Source: Polyangium mundeleinium
Lineage (GTDB): Bacteria; Myxococcota_A; Polyangia; Polyangiales; Polyangiaceae
Assembly: GCF_028369105.1 (NCBI RefSeq)
Contig: NZ_JAQNDO010000001.1
Coordinates: forward strand, 8,464,501-8,528,500
Reading direction: 5' to 3'
Length of the DNA: 64,000 bases
In this document: one piece after another, positions 1-11,003 of the stretch
How positions within the stretch are numbered: the stretch's first letter is position 1
Layout: each line of letters opens with the position of its first letter
The notes under the pieces: model-generated
Seen by the model: the letters and a program-made list of their open reading frames with translations, nothing else
Told to the model about the DNA's origin: nothing
Databases searched by the model: none
Position numbers and translations under genes: made by a program

Positions 1-446
1 TGAACGGCTTCGTCATCAAGGACGAGGTCTGCAAGGAGGTCGACACCCGCCCGGTCACGCAGCGGCTCGGGCCGGAGGACTTCGCGCGGTTCCTGGAGAC
101 CCAGGGGCTCAAGATCGAGCCTCAGAAGGCGCGCGACAACCTCTACTGGTTCGACTTCCCCACGGGCGAGAAGAAGGAGGGGGAGCCGCAGCAGTTCCTC
201 CGGCTCCGCCTTGCCGTCCTCGACGACCACTTCGCGGCCACGCGGGATCTGCAGGAATCGCTGCTCGATCACGGTCCGGGCTGGTGGGGGGTGCGCCGCT
301 CGAACCTCGCGGTCCTCGCGCCGAAGACGGGCCTCTCCGAGTCGGTCGCCTTCGCGCTCAAGCACAAGCTCGTTTGCTGGGGGATGTTCGCGTACTCGGG
401 CACCGACGACGTGTACGGCGTCCCGGGGCCGTACACCGAGCTCTGA
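1..446 (+). CDS. Hypothetical protein, 5' end outside window
   Basis: The reading frame is open from the window edge (first full codon at base 3) to a TGA at 444-446, giving 147 visible residues. The protein is soluble and mixed in charge, with many aromatic residues in its second half (for example DNLYWFDFP and GPGWWGVRR). No signal peptide or membrane segment is visible in this part. I do not recognise the family. It is followed 95 bases later by a lipoprotein gene on the same strand, but nothing ties the two functionally. Codon usage, with strong G/C at third positions, matches the genes around it, which supports real coding. Confidence 0.75.
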   Translation, partial: NGFVIKDEVCKEVDTRPVTQRLGPEDFARFLETQGLKIEPQKARDNLYWFDFPTGEKKEGEPQQFLRLRLAVLDDHFAATRDLQESLLDHGPGWWGVRRSNLAVLAPKTGLSESVAFALKHKLVCWGMFAYSGTDDVYGVPGPYTEL

Positions 447-541
447 GCGAACCGCCCTCCCCTCCCCCGAGCCGGCGCACGAGACGGGAAGGACGCGCGC
501 GGATGTAGTCCGGATGCGTGTCGTTCACGTAAACTCGCCCC

Positions 542-1798
542 ATGCGCTTTCGGCTCGCCTTCGCCCTCACCGCCATCCCGACCGTCATCGGCGCGTACCT
601 CGCCGCCTGCAGCCCCGCCGACAACCTCGATGATCTCTGCGGCTGGCTCGGCGACACGAACAACTGCTACCGCAAGTTCGCCCAGGAGGTGACGGACCGG
701 TGTGGTGCGGTCGTCACCGACCTGAACGTCCCGCCCAACGATCCCGCCCAGCCCTCTCCGCGCCGAGGGAGCTTCCTCAAGCGCGACAAACTCGACCTCT
801 GCGTGTTCGACAGCCCGGCCGGCGGACAGGTCATCTTCGATCCGCCGCTCGACGTCGCCGAGTTCCCCGTCACGACCGCGGCGTTTGCAATCGTCAACGG
901 CAACGCGACGTTGTGCGGCGCGGGCGCCGTCGACGCGGATGGGGCGTTTGCGATCTCGATCGAGTCGGAGCCTTCCATCCCCGACGGCGGACCGGGCGAC
1001 GCGGGCGCCGTGGATTGCTCCTCGGAGCAGCAGATCTGCGGTGGTTCCTTCTCGGTCAAGGCCATCACGGAGCGCGAGCTCATCGATACGAAGTGCCCGA
1101 GCGGCGAAACGCATCGCTTCAACCGGCTGCAGCTCGCGAAGTGCGACGGCGATCAGGCGATCGAGCAGGACTACGACCAGCTCATGCCGCGCGCCGAGTT
1201 CCTGTCCAACCCGGGCACCGTCGGCGTGAACGGCTTCGTGCGGTTCCGCGTCTTCTACCCGCCGAGCGCGATCGACATGCCGACCGACGAGAAGACGCCG
1301 CTCAGTGGCGCGCAGCCGGTCGTGGTCGAGTACTTCGAGTGCGCTGTTCCCGGTGCGTCTGCGACCTGCTCGAACAACGTGCAGGATCCCGATGAACCCT
1401 CGACCGACTGCGGCGCGATCTGCGGCATCGGTTGTATAGAGGGCTCCCGGTGCGTGGTGAATGCCGACTGTGCCTCCCGGAACTGCGCCAAAGACAGCAT
1501 GGGGATCCTGAAGTGCGCGAAGAACCCCCTGTGCGACAACGGGAAGAAGGACTCGATCGAGGGCGACATCGACTGCGGCGTCGTCTGCGGCAACACCTGC
1601 GGCGAATGCCAGACCTGCCTCGTCAACGAAGACTGCGCCTCCAACCTCTGCGTCACTGTCGCGATGGGCGAGAAGCGCTGCCGCACCGACGCGGATGCCG
1701 GCGCGTGCACGATGCCTGACGCGGGCCCGGACGGCGCAGGTGGTGCGGGCGGCGCCGGTGGCGCCGGTGGCGCGGGCGGCGCAGGCGGCAATCCCTGA
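542..1798 (+). CDS. Cys-rich predicted lipoprotein with Gly-rich C-terminus
   Basis: 418 residues. The N-terminus is a lipoprotein signal: MRFR, a hydrophobic stretch, then the lipobox LAAC with Cys at about residue 23. The protein is therefore predicted to be exported and lipid-anchored. From about residue 265 it carries repeated short Cys-rich modules of the type CDNGKKDSIEGDIDCG and CGECQTC, common in secreted myxobacterial proteins and probably disulfide-bonded. It ends in a run of GGA repeats at about 395-416 that looks like a flexible tail. No enzymatic motif was recognised; a surface or binding role is inferred only from location and composition. The ATG at 542 is preferred because it starts directly at the signal peptide. 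Confidence 0.8.
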   Translation: MRFRLAFALTAIPTVIGAYLAACSPADNLDDLCGWLGDTNNCYRKFAQEVTDRCGAVVTDLNVPPNDPAQPSPRRGSFLKRDKLDLCVFDSPAGGQVIFDPPLDVAEFPVTTAAFAIVNGNATLCGAGAVDADGAFAISIESEPSIPDGGPGDAGAVDCSSEQQICGGSFSVKAITERELIDTKCPSGETHRFNRLQLAKCDGDQAIEQDYDQLMPRAEFLSNPGTVGVNGFVRFRVFYPPSAIDMPTDEKTPLSGAQPVVVEYFECAVPGASATCSNNVQDPDEPSTDCGAICGIGCIEGSRCVVNADCASRNCAKDSMGILKCAKNPLCDNGKKDSIEGDIDCGVVCGNTCGECQTCLVNEDCASNLCVTVAMGEKRCRTDADAGACTMPDAGPDGAGGAGGAGGAGGAGGAGGNP

Positions 1799-1858
1799 CA
1801 CGCAACACCGCGCGCGTGGTGCACGTTCGCCCCACGCGCGCGGTTCGCTCGATTCTTT

Positions 1859-3106
1859 TCAGGACACCAGGAGCTTGACGACAAACGTCGTGCTGCCGAG
1901 GCGCAGCCGATCGTTGTCGCGGAGCTGGCGGCGATCGCCGGGCACGAGCTTCTGCTCGTTCAAGAACGTCCCGTTGCGCGAGTTGTCGTCCTCGACGAAC
2001 GCCTGACCCGTCGCGGGATCCGCGTGGATCGTGGCGTGGCGCGACGACGTGCTCCCGTCCGAGACCGCGATGTCCACGCCGCTGTCCCCGCCGCTCCGGC
2101 CGAGCTGCGTGCGACCGCTGTGGATCGCCCAGAAGCTCCCGCCCGGATCGTTCTGGAACGTCACGAGGAAACCGACGAGCACGCGTTGCCCCGACGGCGC
2201 CACCGCTGCCGGCGGCGCGCCCGCGGGCCCTGACAACGAGCCCGGCGAAACCATCTGCGGCGCGACCATCGGCGGCTGCCCGAGCCCGCCTCCCAGGCCG
2301 CCCGGAGACATCATCGGCGGCGGCGCGACCATCGGCGGCGGCGCGACTCCGCCGAGCTGACCCGGCCCCGTCAGGCGCGGCGGCGCTGCGGGCATCGCGC
2401 CCATGCCGCCCGGCGGCATCATCTGCGGCACGGCCATCTGCGGCGCCATCTGCGGCGCCATCTGCGGCGCCATCTGCGGCGCCATCTGCGGCGCCATCTG
2501 CGGCGCCATCTGCGGCGCCATCTGCGGCACTGCCATCGGCGGCGCGGACATGCCTGGATTGCCGAACGTCGGCGCCGGCTGCCCCATCGGCTGCCCCATC
2601 GGCGGTTGTCCGAACGAAGGCGCGCCGGGCATCTGCGGCGCATTCATGGGCGGTGCGCCGAGCGGCGCCTGGCCAAACGGCATCCCGCCGGGCGCGGGCG
2701 GCGCGCCGAACTGCGGAGCCGCGGGCATCCCGGGCGGCGCGCCCATCGGCTGCTGCGGCGCGGGCTTCGGCGCCTCACGCGCCCAGGGTGAGCGCATGGG
2801 GCTGTCGTCGACGTCGGCCGACGAGAACGCGCTCGCGGCCGGCATCCCGCCTCCGGCCATCGGCGGCGGCGGATAGGCGCCGGGCGCGACGGGCGCCGGA
2901 GGCGACATCCCACCGGCGTTGATCTTCGGCGGGGGCGCGGGGTAGCCGCCGCCCATCCCTGGGGGCCCCGGAGGCGCGTAGGCCCCCGCTCCACCCATCG
3001 GGGGCGGCGCCGGTGCTCCCGCGCCTCCTCCCACGGACGCTCCGCACATGTTGCAGACCGTGTCCGTGTCCTTGAGCATCCACTGACAGCTGGGACAGGG
3101 CTTCAT
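1859..3106 (-). CDS. FHA-domain protein with zinc ribbon and Pro/Met-rich linker
   Basis: 415 residues. The N-terminus holds a zinc-ribbon-like pair CPSC (about residues 4-7) and CNMC (about 19-22). A long low-complexity linker rich in Pro, Gly, Met and Ala follows (about 25-300), including seven exact MAPQ units. The C-terminal 105 residues are a forkhead-associated domain: LGRS, the SSRH phosphothreonine-binding signature and NGTFLN are all visible. FHA domains bind phosphothreonine peptides, so this is a likely cytoplasmic reader of Ser/Thr kinase signalling, which is abundant in myxobacteria; a kinase gene lies 11 kb away. No signal peptide or membrane segment is seen. The gene converges on the lipoprotein gene to its left. 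Confidence 0.88.
   Translation of the reverse strand: MKPCPSCQWMLKDTDTVCNMCGASVGGGAGAPAPPPMGGAGAYAPPGPPGMGGGYPAPPPKINAGGMSPPAPVAPGAYPPPPMAGGGMPAASAFSSADVDDSPMRSPWAREAPKPAPQQPMGAPPGMPAAPQFGAPPAPGGMPFGQAPLGAPPMNAPQMPGAPSFGQPPMGQPMGQPAPTFGNPGMSAPPMAVPQMAPQMAPQMAPQMAPQMAPQMAPQMAPQMAVPQMMPPGGMGAMPAAPPRLTGPGQLGGVAPPPMVAPPPMMSPGGLGGGLGQPPMVAPQMVSPGSLSGPAGAPPAAVAPSGQRVLVGFLVTFQNDPGGSFWAIHSGRTQLGRSGGDSGVDIAVSDGSTSSRHATIHADPATGQAFVEDDNSRNGTFLNEQKLVPGDRRQLRDNDRLRLGSTTFVVKLLVS
2441..2524 (-). repeat. Seven exact tandem 12-bp units inside the FHA gene
   Basis: The 12-base unit cggcgccatctg (plus strand) is repeated seven times without a mismatch and encodes seven successive MAPQ units on the minus strand. 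The flanking units read MAVPQ, i.e. diverged copies. Exact identity at the DNA level, including synonymous positions, suggests recent slippage expansion. Because 12 is a multiple of three, gain or loss of units would change linker length without breaking the frame. Confidence 0.95.
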
Positions 3107-3193
3107 CCGCCCGCCACATTAACATTTTTGTCCGCCGCGGGTCTCCCGCTCCGCGCACGTCGGGCGAGCCTGGGAAAGGCGCCACAAAAGACA

Positions 3194-3224
3194 TCGGGGG
3201 CGGCGCGCGAAGCACCACCCCCGA
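3194..3224 (-). terminator. Candidate Rho-independent terminator of lon
   Basis: Read on the minus strand, 24 bases past the lon stop codon, the sequence forms a GC stem of about ten pairs (TCGGGGGTGG with CCGCCCCCGA, one mismatch) around an 11-base loop. TGTCTTTTGT follows immediately. Position, orientation and T-rich tail all fit termination of lon; the tail is short. Confidence 0.6.
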
Positions 3225-3247
3225 GGTTCATTTCGGACAAACCCGCG

Positions 3248-5698
<2,451 letters not shown>

Positions 5699-6102
5699 GA
5701 GACGATCTCCTCTGCGAAGCTACCCGGGACGGGAGCAGCTTCGACCGGCATCGGCGGCAATTGCTGGACCCTACAGAGGCCAGCCCACGAATAGCGTCAA
5801 TCGGTTTGGTGTGTCCTCCCGAGCCCCGTAGAGCAAGCAACGCCCGAGCGGGGTCTCGGAGGCGGCGGTCAACGTAGACACGACGCACGCGCCATGCCAG
5901 GCCTCTGCGGGAGATTTCATCCGCTCTCGGGGGCCCCGGGGGTGCCGTAGGACCTTCTCCCAGGTTTTGATGAGCCCGCCACGGCTAGCGCCCACGTCCC
6001 GGGCGGGTACCATGCGCCCGGGAGCAGGCTGCTCCTCTGCTCTGCCGCCAAGGCGCGGGCGCGAGCGCGCGGGCAGCCTTTTCCTTAGCTGGAGGCCGCT
6101 GC
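5699..6102. other. 404-bp intergenic region upstream of lon and the SUMF1 gene
   Basis: This divergent spacer should hold promoters for both neighbours. An imperfect inverted repeat, gaagct (5716-5721) and agcttc (5737-5742), lies just upstream of the lon start and could fold in the leader, but I see no clear heat-shock or sigma-54 element. Short open frames here have poor start context and no recognisable product. Confidence 0.4.
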
Positions 6103-6969
6103 TTGCTCGATCCGGTCGTCGCGACGTTGTCCCTCGCTGCCTTCCTGCTGCACGTCCCCGCAGCGCCTTCGCTCGATCCAGGCCCGACCCCCGAGTGCCC
6201 GAGTGACATGCGCCTCGTCGCGGGCACGCACGCCGACGAGGTGCAGCACCTCTGCACGGACCCCCGCAAGGACGCGAAGACCACGCATTGCTTCGCCTAT
6301 TTCGAGGGCCTGACGGGGGAGGAAGGGGCGCGGACGGACATCCGCGTCTGCATGGATCAGTTCGAGGCCCCGAATCGGCGCGGCGCGCGCCCGCTCGTGA
6401 TGCAGTCGTTCCGCATGGCCGAGCGCTGGTGCGGCGATCGAGGCAAGCGCGTGTGCAGCGAGCAGGAGTGGGAGCTCGCCTGCGAGGGCGGCGAGCGCAG
6501 GCCGCTCGCGTACGGCTGGCAGGTGAACCGGACGCAATGCAACAGCGACAAAGGCTGGCGTCCGTTCGACGCGCGGGCGCTCGCGGCCGGCGGCGAGGAC
6601 GAAAAGAAGGAGCTCGAAAAGCTCTGGCAAGGGTCGACGAGCGGCTCGTACCTCAGTTGTGTCTCGCCGTTCGGCATCTACGACATGATGGGCAACGTCG
6701 AGGAGTGGGTGGCGACGCGGCCCGGACGCAAGTTCCCCGGCGCGCTCATGGGCGGGTTCTGGGCGAAGCCGTGGACGGGCTGTCGCGGCACGAACGACGC
6801 GCACGAGCCGACGTTCACGTTCTACGAGACGGGCTTCCGTTGCTGCGCCGACCCCGGCAAGCTCTCCGAGACGACGAAGGCCCAGGGCGGCAGCGACGGA
6901 ACGAAGGACGAGAGCGGCGAGGCGAAGCCCAAGCCGGCGAAGAAGAAGCGCAAGAAGCGCGCGGGGTAG
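6103..6969 (+). CDS. SUMF1/FGE-type (formylglycine-generating enzyme family) protein, exported
   Basis: 288 residues from a TTG start. The TTG is chosen because it opens a hydrophobic segment resembling a signal peptide (about residues 4-20) before the conserved CPSDMRLVAG. A later ATG at 6208 would remove this segment. The fold signature of the FGE-sulfatase (SUMF1) family is clear: MMGNVEEWV at about 191-199, GGFW followed by a CR pair, and TGFRCC near the end. Family members include sulfatase-activating oxidases, but in myxobacteria many SUMF1 domains sit on kinases or secreted proteins with unknown roles. No sulfatase gene is nearby, so the activity is unassigned. The last 25 residues are a Lys/Arg-rich tail. 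Confidence 0.8.
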   Translation: MLDPVVATLSLAAFLLHVPAAPSLDPGPTPECPSDMRLVAGTHADEVQHLCTDPRKDAKTTHCFAYFEGLTGEEGARTDIRVCMDQFEAPNRRGARPLVMQSFRMAERWCGDRGKRVCSEQEWELACEGGERRPLAYGWQVNRTQCNSDKGWRPFDARALAAGGEDEKKELEKLWQGSTSGSYLSCVSPFGIYDMMGNVEEWVATRPGRKFPGALMGGFWAKPWTGCRGTNDAHEPTFTFYETGFRCCADPGKLSETTKAQGGSDGTKDESGEAKPKPAKKKRKKRAG

Positions 6970-6986
6970 GTCGAGCGAGGGCGACG

Positions 6987-7919
6987 TCAAGCGCCGAGGA
7001 TCATGCCCTTCGTGAGGGCACGACCGGCGACGAGCTCCTGCGCGGACAGAGGCTTCCGTCCTTCGAGTTGCCCGCGCACGAGCGTGATCGCGCCCGCGCC
7101 ACACGCGACCTCCACGCCCCATTTGTCCGCGGCCGTGATGGTGCCGGGCGCGCCGCGCACGCCTTGCTCGGTGGCCACGCGCGTGGCGAGCACCTTCAGC
7201 CCTTTGCCCGCGCACGTCGTGAACGCGCCGGGCCACGAGGTCATGCCGCGGACGTGATCGTGCACCGCGCGTGCCGGCTTCGACCAATCGATGCGGCCGT
7301 GCTCCTTCTCCAGCATCGGCGCCATCGTCGCCGCCGCGTGATCCTGCGGCGCCGCGACGAGGTCCCCGGCCACCGCGCGCGCGAGATCTTCCCGCACGAC
7401 CCGCGCCGCGAGTTCGCCGAGCTCGACGTACAGCTCGTCGGCGGTCGTGTCCTCGCCGATCGGGATCCGGTGCGTGGCGTAGACGGGGCCCGTATCCATG
7501 CCCTCGTCCATCTGCATGAGGCAGACGCCCGTCTCGCGCTCGCCGTTCACGATGGCCCACGTGATCGGGGCTGCGCCGCGGTACTTGGGCAGGATCGAGG
7601 CGTGCAGGTTCATGCAGCCGCGGCGAGGCGCGTCGAGCACGGCCTTCGGCAAGATGCGGCCATACGCGATGACGAGCGCGACGTCGGCGTTCGTCTCGGC
7701 GATGAGGCGGGCGAAATCCGGTGTCTTGACCTTGAGTGGTTGCTCGACGCGCAGGCCGAGCTCGAGGGCGCGCTGTTTGACGGGCGGCGCGCGCAGCTCG
7801 AGGCCGCGGCCAGCAGGGCGATCGGGCTGGCAAACGACGAGCGGAATCTCGGCGATGGCGTGGAGCGCGTCGAGCGCAGGGACGGAGATGGCGGGGGTGC
7901 CGAAGAAGAGGGCGCGCAC
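6987..7919 (-). CDS. fmt: Methionyl-tRNA formyltransferase
   Basis: 310 residues from a GTG start at 7919, chosen because family homology begins exactly there with RALFFGTPAISVPALDAL. Upstream codons in the same frame read into a non-coding repeat array. The N-terminal formyltransferase domain contains the folate-binding and catalytic signature NLHASILPKYRGAAPI and the Asp-containing QMDEGMDTGPV. The C-terminal OB-like tRNA-binding domain runs from about 205 to the end. The enzyme transfers formyl from 10-formyl-THF to initiator Met-tRNA in the cytoplasm. Peptide deformylase (def), often adjacent to fmt, is not seen here. The gene converges on the SUMF1 gene with a gap of only 17 bases. Confidence 0.95.
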   Translation of the reverse strand: MRALFFGTPAISVPALDALHAIAEIPLVVCQPDRPAGRGLELRAPPVKQRALELGLRVEQPLKVKTPDFARLIAETNADVALVIAYGRILPKAVLDAPRRGCMNLHASILPKYRGAAPITWAIVNGERETGVCLMQMDEGMDTGPVYATHRIPIGEDTTADELYVELGELAARVVREDLARAVAGDLVAAPQDHAAATMAPMLEKEHGRIDWSKPARAVHDHVRGMTSWPGAFTTCAGKGLKVLATRVATEQGVRGAPGTITAADKWGVEVACGAGAITLVRGQLEGRKPLSAQELVAGRALTKGMILGA

Positions 7920-8011
7920 GGGCGGGGTGTAGCGCTTCAGAGGCGGCGGAGGAAGTCGTTGCGGGAGCTGGAACGCGGGGCGGGATCCGTCCCGCCCTCG
8001 ACGATTCCTCC

Positions 8012-8414
8012 GGATCCACGACGCAAAACCCCCCGCCGCTTCTGCACGGCGTGTCTTGCACGCACGCAAATCGACGATCCCCGCTCTGGAGACGGCGCTT
8101 GCACGCGAGCAAGGGGCCTCCCGCCCATGGCACGGAAGCTCTTGCACGCGTGCAAGAGGCATCTCGCACACGGCACGGAAGCTCTTGCACGCACGCAAGG
8201 AGCATCCCGCCCACGTCACGGAAGCTCTTGCACGCACGCGAGCACGAGCCATCTGTATGCGCGGTCGCCCTTGCACGCGTGCAAGCGCGTCCAACCAACG
8301 TCGCTGGCGGCCTTCGCGCGCGTGCAAGGATCACCTCGCACGCGGCATCGCTCGATTTGCGTGCACGCAAGGCCACCCTCGCACGCGGCTCGCCTTCGCG
8401 TGCGTCGGCGCAAG
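8012..8414. repeat. Array of about nine 43-bp units with palindromic 16-bp cores
   Basis: Core 16-mers begin at 8055, 8098, 8141, 8184, 8227, 8270, 8313, 8356 and 8399, an exact 43-base period. A decayed unit lies in phase at 8012, of which only the terminal acgcaaa is recognisable. The best cores (8141 and 8270) are the perfect palindrome cttgcacgcgtgcaag; others vary in the centre or lose an arm. The 27-base intervals are themselves related, especially in the three central units, which share ggaagct before the next core. The period is not a multiple of three, so this is not a coding repeat. It fills most of the 577-bp gap between fmt and the short aldehyde dehydrogenase. I see nothing else in that gap. 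Confidence 0.9.
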
Positions 8415-8496
8415 CGTGACCGCGTCTCGGTCACGCGGCCGGGATCACGTATGCAAACGGGGATGGTGCGGGGGGAAGAAGAGCGGAGGGCGTCGC

Positions 8497-9462
8497 CTAC
8501 ACGCCCGAGGGATGCCAGATCGTCTTCATCTCGACGAAGCGCTCGATCCAGCGCGGGCTCGTCGCGCTCTCCGCGTCGAACCAGGCCGCCTCGTCGATCG
8601 ATCGCGTCCGCACGCGCTTCACGTTCACGATGGCCGCCTCCTCCGCCTTGCGCGCGAGCTCCGGCGTCACCTCGTGCAGATCGAGCGCCGCCACCTCCAT
8701 GTGCTTCGCGAGGTGCGGGAGCAGCTCGGCCGCGCGGCCCGTCAGCACGTTGATCACGCCGCCCGGCAAATCACTCGTCGCGAGCGCCTCGCCGAGCACG
8801 AGCGCCGTGCGGGGATCCGCCTCGCTCGCGAGCACGAGGACCGTGTTGCCCGCCGTGATGATCGGCAGCACCGCGCCGAGGAGCCCGAGGAGCGCCGGCC
8901 GCGCGGGGGCGACGACGCCGACCACGCCCATCGACTCGGGCACCGTGAAGTTGAAGTGCGGCCCAGCGACCGGATTCAAGCTCGAGAACAAGCTCTGGTA
9001 CTTGTCCGCCCAGCCCGCGTACGAGACCACGCGATCGATCGCGGCCGCCGTCTCCGCCGCCGCGCGCGACGCTTCGAGGCCGCCGCGCTCGAGCGCGCGC
9101 GCGAGCTCGCCCTGCCGCGCTTCGAGCATCTCCGCGAGCCGGTAGAGGATCTGCCCGCGGTTGTAGGCGGTCCGGCCGGACCACCCCTCCCACGCGCCGC
9201 GCGCCACGACGACCGCGTCGCGCACGTCCTTGCGGGACGCCCACGGCACGTTTTCCTTCGTCCCTCCGAGGCTCATCGGATCCGCCACCTGGATGTACCT
9301 GCCCGACTCCGATCGAACGAACTGCCCGCCGACCAGCATTTTGTAGGCTTTTCTCACCCGCAGGCGTTCGGGCAAGACGAACCCGTTCTCGCTCGCGTCC
9401 ACGTCGTCCTGCAGAGGCGCGCGCTCGTTGTCCTTGACCTTGCTGTCCTTCGTACGCGCCAT
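8497..9462 (-). CDS. Half-length aldehyde dehydrogenase-like protein lacking catalytic residues
   Basis: 321 residues against about 490 for active aldehyde dehydrogenases. It matches the N-terminal NAD-binding part: LVGGQFVRSESGRYI, GRTAYNRGQILYRLAEML, and ITAGNTVLVLASEADPRTA to GGVINVLTG. It then ends without the catalytic domain. The protein contains no cysteine at all, and the LELGGK glutamate motif and the usual PWN asparagine (here replaced by PAR) are absent. It therefore cannot act as a classical aldehyde dehydrogenase. Its ATG overlaps the stop of the complete dehydrogenase gene (TGATG, one shared base), so the two are probably translationally coupled. A partner or regulatory subunit is inferred. 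A recent pseudogene is less likely because the frame is intact and codon use is normal. Confidence 0.8.
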   Translation of the reverse strand: MARTKDSKVKDNERAPLQDDVDASENGFVLPERLRVRKAYKMLVGGQFVRSESGRYIQVADPMSLGGTKENVPWASRKDVRDAVVVARGAWEGWSGRTAYNRGQILYRLAEMLEARQGELARALERGGLEASRAAAETAAAIDRVVSYAGWADKYQSLFSSLNPVAGPHFNFTVPESMGVVGVVAPARPALLGLLGAVLPIITAGNTVLVLASEADPRTALVLGEALATSDLPGGVINVLTGRAAELLPHLAKHMEVAALDLHEVTPELARKAEEAAIVNVKRVRTRSIDEAAWFDAESATSPRWIERFVEMKTIWHPSGV

Positions 9463-10991
9463 CAGTCCACCTCGAGATACGGCAAGAGCCCTTGCCGGCC
9501 GCCCTCGCGGCCAAAGCCGCTCTCCTTGTAACCACCGAACGGAGAGCTCGGATCGAACTTGTTGTACGTGTTCGCCCAGACGACCCCCGCGCGCAGCCGC
9601 TGCGAGACCCAGAAGCTCTTCGAGCCCTTGTCGGTCCAGACGCCCGCGCTGAGGCCGTACATCGTGTTGTTCGCCTTCTCGATCGCCTCGTCGGGCGTGC
9701 GGAAGGTCATCACGGCGAGCACCGGCCCGAAGATCTCCTCGCGCGCGATGCGGTGCGACTGCGAGACGCCCGTGAAGAGCGTCGGCGCGAACCAGTAGCC
9801 ACGCGCCGGCAGCTCGCACGGCGTCGAGAAGCGCGACGCGCCCTCGCGCTCCCCCGCCTCGACGAGCTCGCGGATCTTGTCGAGCTGCATCTTCGAGTTG
9901 ATCGCGCCGACGTCCGTGTTCTTGTCGAGCGGATCGCCCACGCGCAGCGTCTGCATGCGATCGCGGAGCTTCTGCAAGAGCGGCTCGAACGCGCCCTCCT
10001 CCACGAGCAGGCGCGAGCCCGCGCAGCAGACGTGCCCCTGGTTGAAGAAGATGCCCGAGATGATCCCTTCGACCGCCTGATCGAGCGGCGCATCCGCGAA
10101 CACGATGTTCGCCGCTTTGCCGCCGAGCTCGAGCGTGAGCTTCTTCTTCGTGCCCGACAGCGCCTTCTGGATGCGCTTGCCGACGTCCGTGGATCCCGTG
10201 AACGCGACCTTGTCCACGTCCGGATGCGCGACGAGCGCCGCGCCCGTCGCGCCCGCGCCCGTCACGATGTTCACCACGCCCGGCGGCAGATCACACTCCT
10301 CGATGATCTTCGCGAGCAAGAGCGCCGTGAGCGGCGTCGTCTCCGCGGGCTTGAGCACGCACGTGTTGCCCGCCGCGAGCGCAGGCGCGAGCTTCCACGC
10401 GGCCATGAGCAGCGGGAAGTTCCAGGGGATCACCTGCCCCGCGACGCCGAGCGGGCGCGGCGAGCGACCCGGGAAGGCGTACGCGAGCTTGTCGGCCCAG
10501 CCCGCGTAATAAAAGAAATGCGCCGCCACGAGCGGCAGGTCGACGTCGCGCGACTCCTTGATGGGCTTGCCGCCGTCCATCGTCTCGACGATGGCGAGCT
10601 CGCGCGCCTTCTCCTGGATCACCCGCGCGATGCGGTAGACGTACTTGCCGCGCTCGATCCCGGAGAGCTTCGACCAGTATTTTTCATACGCCACGCGCGC
10701 TGCCTTCACGGCGAGATCCACGTCGCGCTCGTTGGCCTCGGCGACCTCGGCGAGCTTCTGCTCGGTCGAGGGGCTCACGGTCTCGAAGTACTTGCCCGAC
10801 GACGGCGCGACCCATTTGCCGCCGATGAAGAGCTCGTAACGCGGATCGATCCGTACGTGATCAGCGGCCTCGGGCGCGGGCGCGTAGGTCCACGCCTTGC
10901 CGAAATCGAGCGCGGCGCGCGCTGCGGGCGACGACGGGGCCGCGTGGGTCTCGCCGTTCGTCGCAGAGGCGATCGTTTCCTTGGCGGTCAT
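9462..10991 (-). CDS. NAD(P)-dependent aldehyde dehydrogenase, complete
   Basis: 509 residues with all family landmarks. The N-terminus contains YELFIGGKWVAPSSGKYF. The NAD-binding region has QVIPWNFPLLMAAWKLAPAL and VAFTGSTDVGK, and the general-base Glu lies in LTLELGGKAANIV. The catalytic Cys is in NQGHVCCAGSR at about residue 322, aligned to human ALDH2 Cys302. It oxidises an aldehyde to the acid in the cytoplasm. It lies 12 bases downstream of deoC and is coupled to the truncated homologue. Deoxyribose-5-phosphate aldolase releases acetaldehyde, so acetaldehyde disposal is a reasonable inferred role in this operon. The start at 10991 is an ATG followed by a short charged leader typical of the family. 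Confidence 0.93.
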   Translation of the reverse strand: MTAKETIASATNGETHAAPSSPAARAALDFGKAWTYAPAPEAADHVRIDPRYELFIGGKWVAPSSGKYFETVSPSTEQKLAEVAEANERDVDLAVKAARVAYEKYWSKLSGIERGKYVYRIARVIQEKARELAIVETMDGGKPIKESRDVDLPLVAAHFFYYAGWADKLAYAFPGRSPRPLGVAGQVIPWNFPLLMAAWKLAPALAAGNTCVLKPAETTPLTALLLAKIIEECDLPPGVVNIVTGAGATGAALVAHPDVDKVAFTGSTDVGKRIQKALSGTKKKLTLELGGKAANIVFADAPLDQAVEGIISGIFFNQGHVCCAGSRLLVEEGAFEPLLQKLRDRMQTLRVGDPLDKNTDVGAINSKMQLDKIRELVEAGEREGASRFSTPCELPARGYWFAPTLFTGVSQSHRIAREEIFGPVLAVMTFRTPDEAIEKANNTMYGLSAGVWTDKGSKSFWVSQRLRAGVVWANTYNKFDPSSPFGGYKESGFGREGGRQGLLPYLEVD

Positions 10992-11003
10992 CGTGTCTCC
11001 TCT

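Noticed and set aside
8126-8146. Sigma-54-like TGGCAC...TTGCA in the 43-bp units
   Set aside because: The distance between the GG and GC elements is 13 bases instead of 10, and the motif is a by-product of the repeat. No activator gene is nearby.
7920-8327. N-terminal extension of fmt through the repeat array
   Set aside because: Family homology begins exactly at the GTG at 7919; the upstream codons translate the 43-bp array, whose period shifts frame.
8012-8414. Array read as a CRISPR locus
   Set aside because: The repeat core is only 16 bases and palindromic, several copies are degenerate, and the 27-base intervals are related to one another rather than unique. No cas gene is near.
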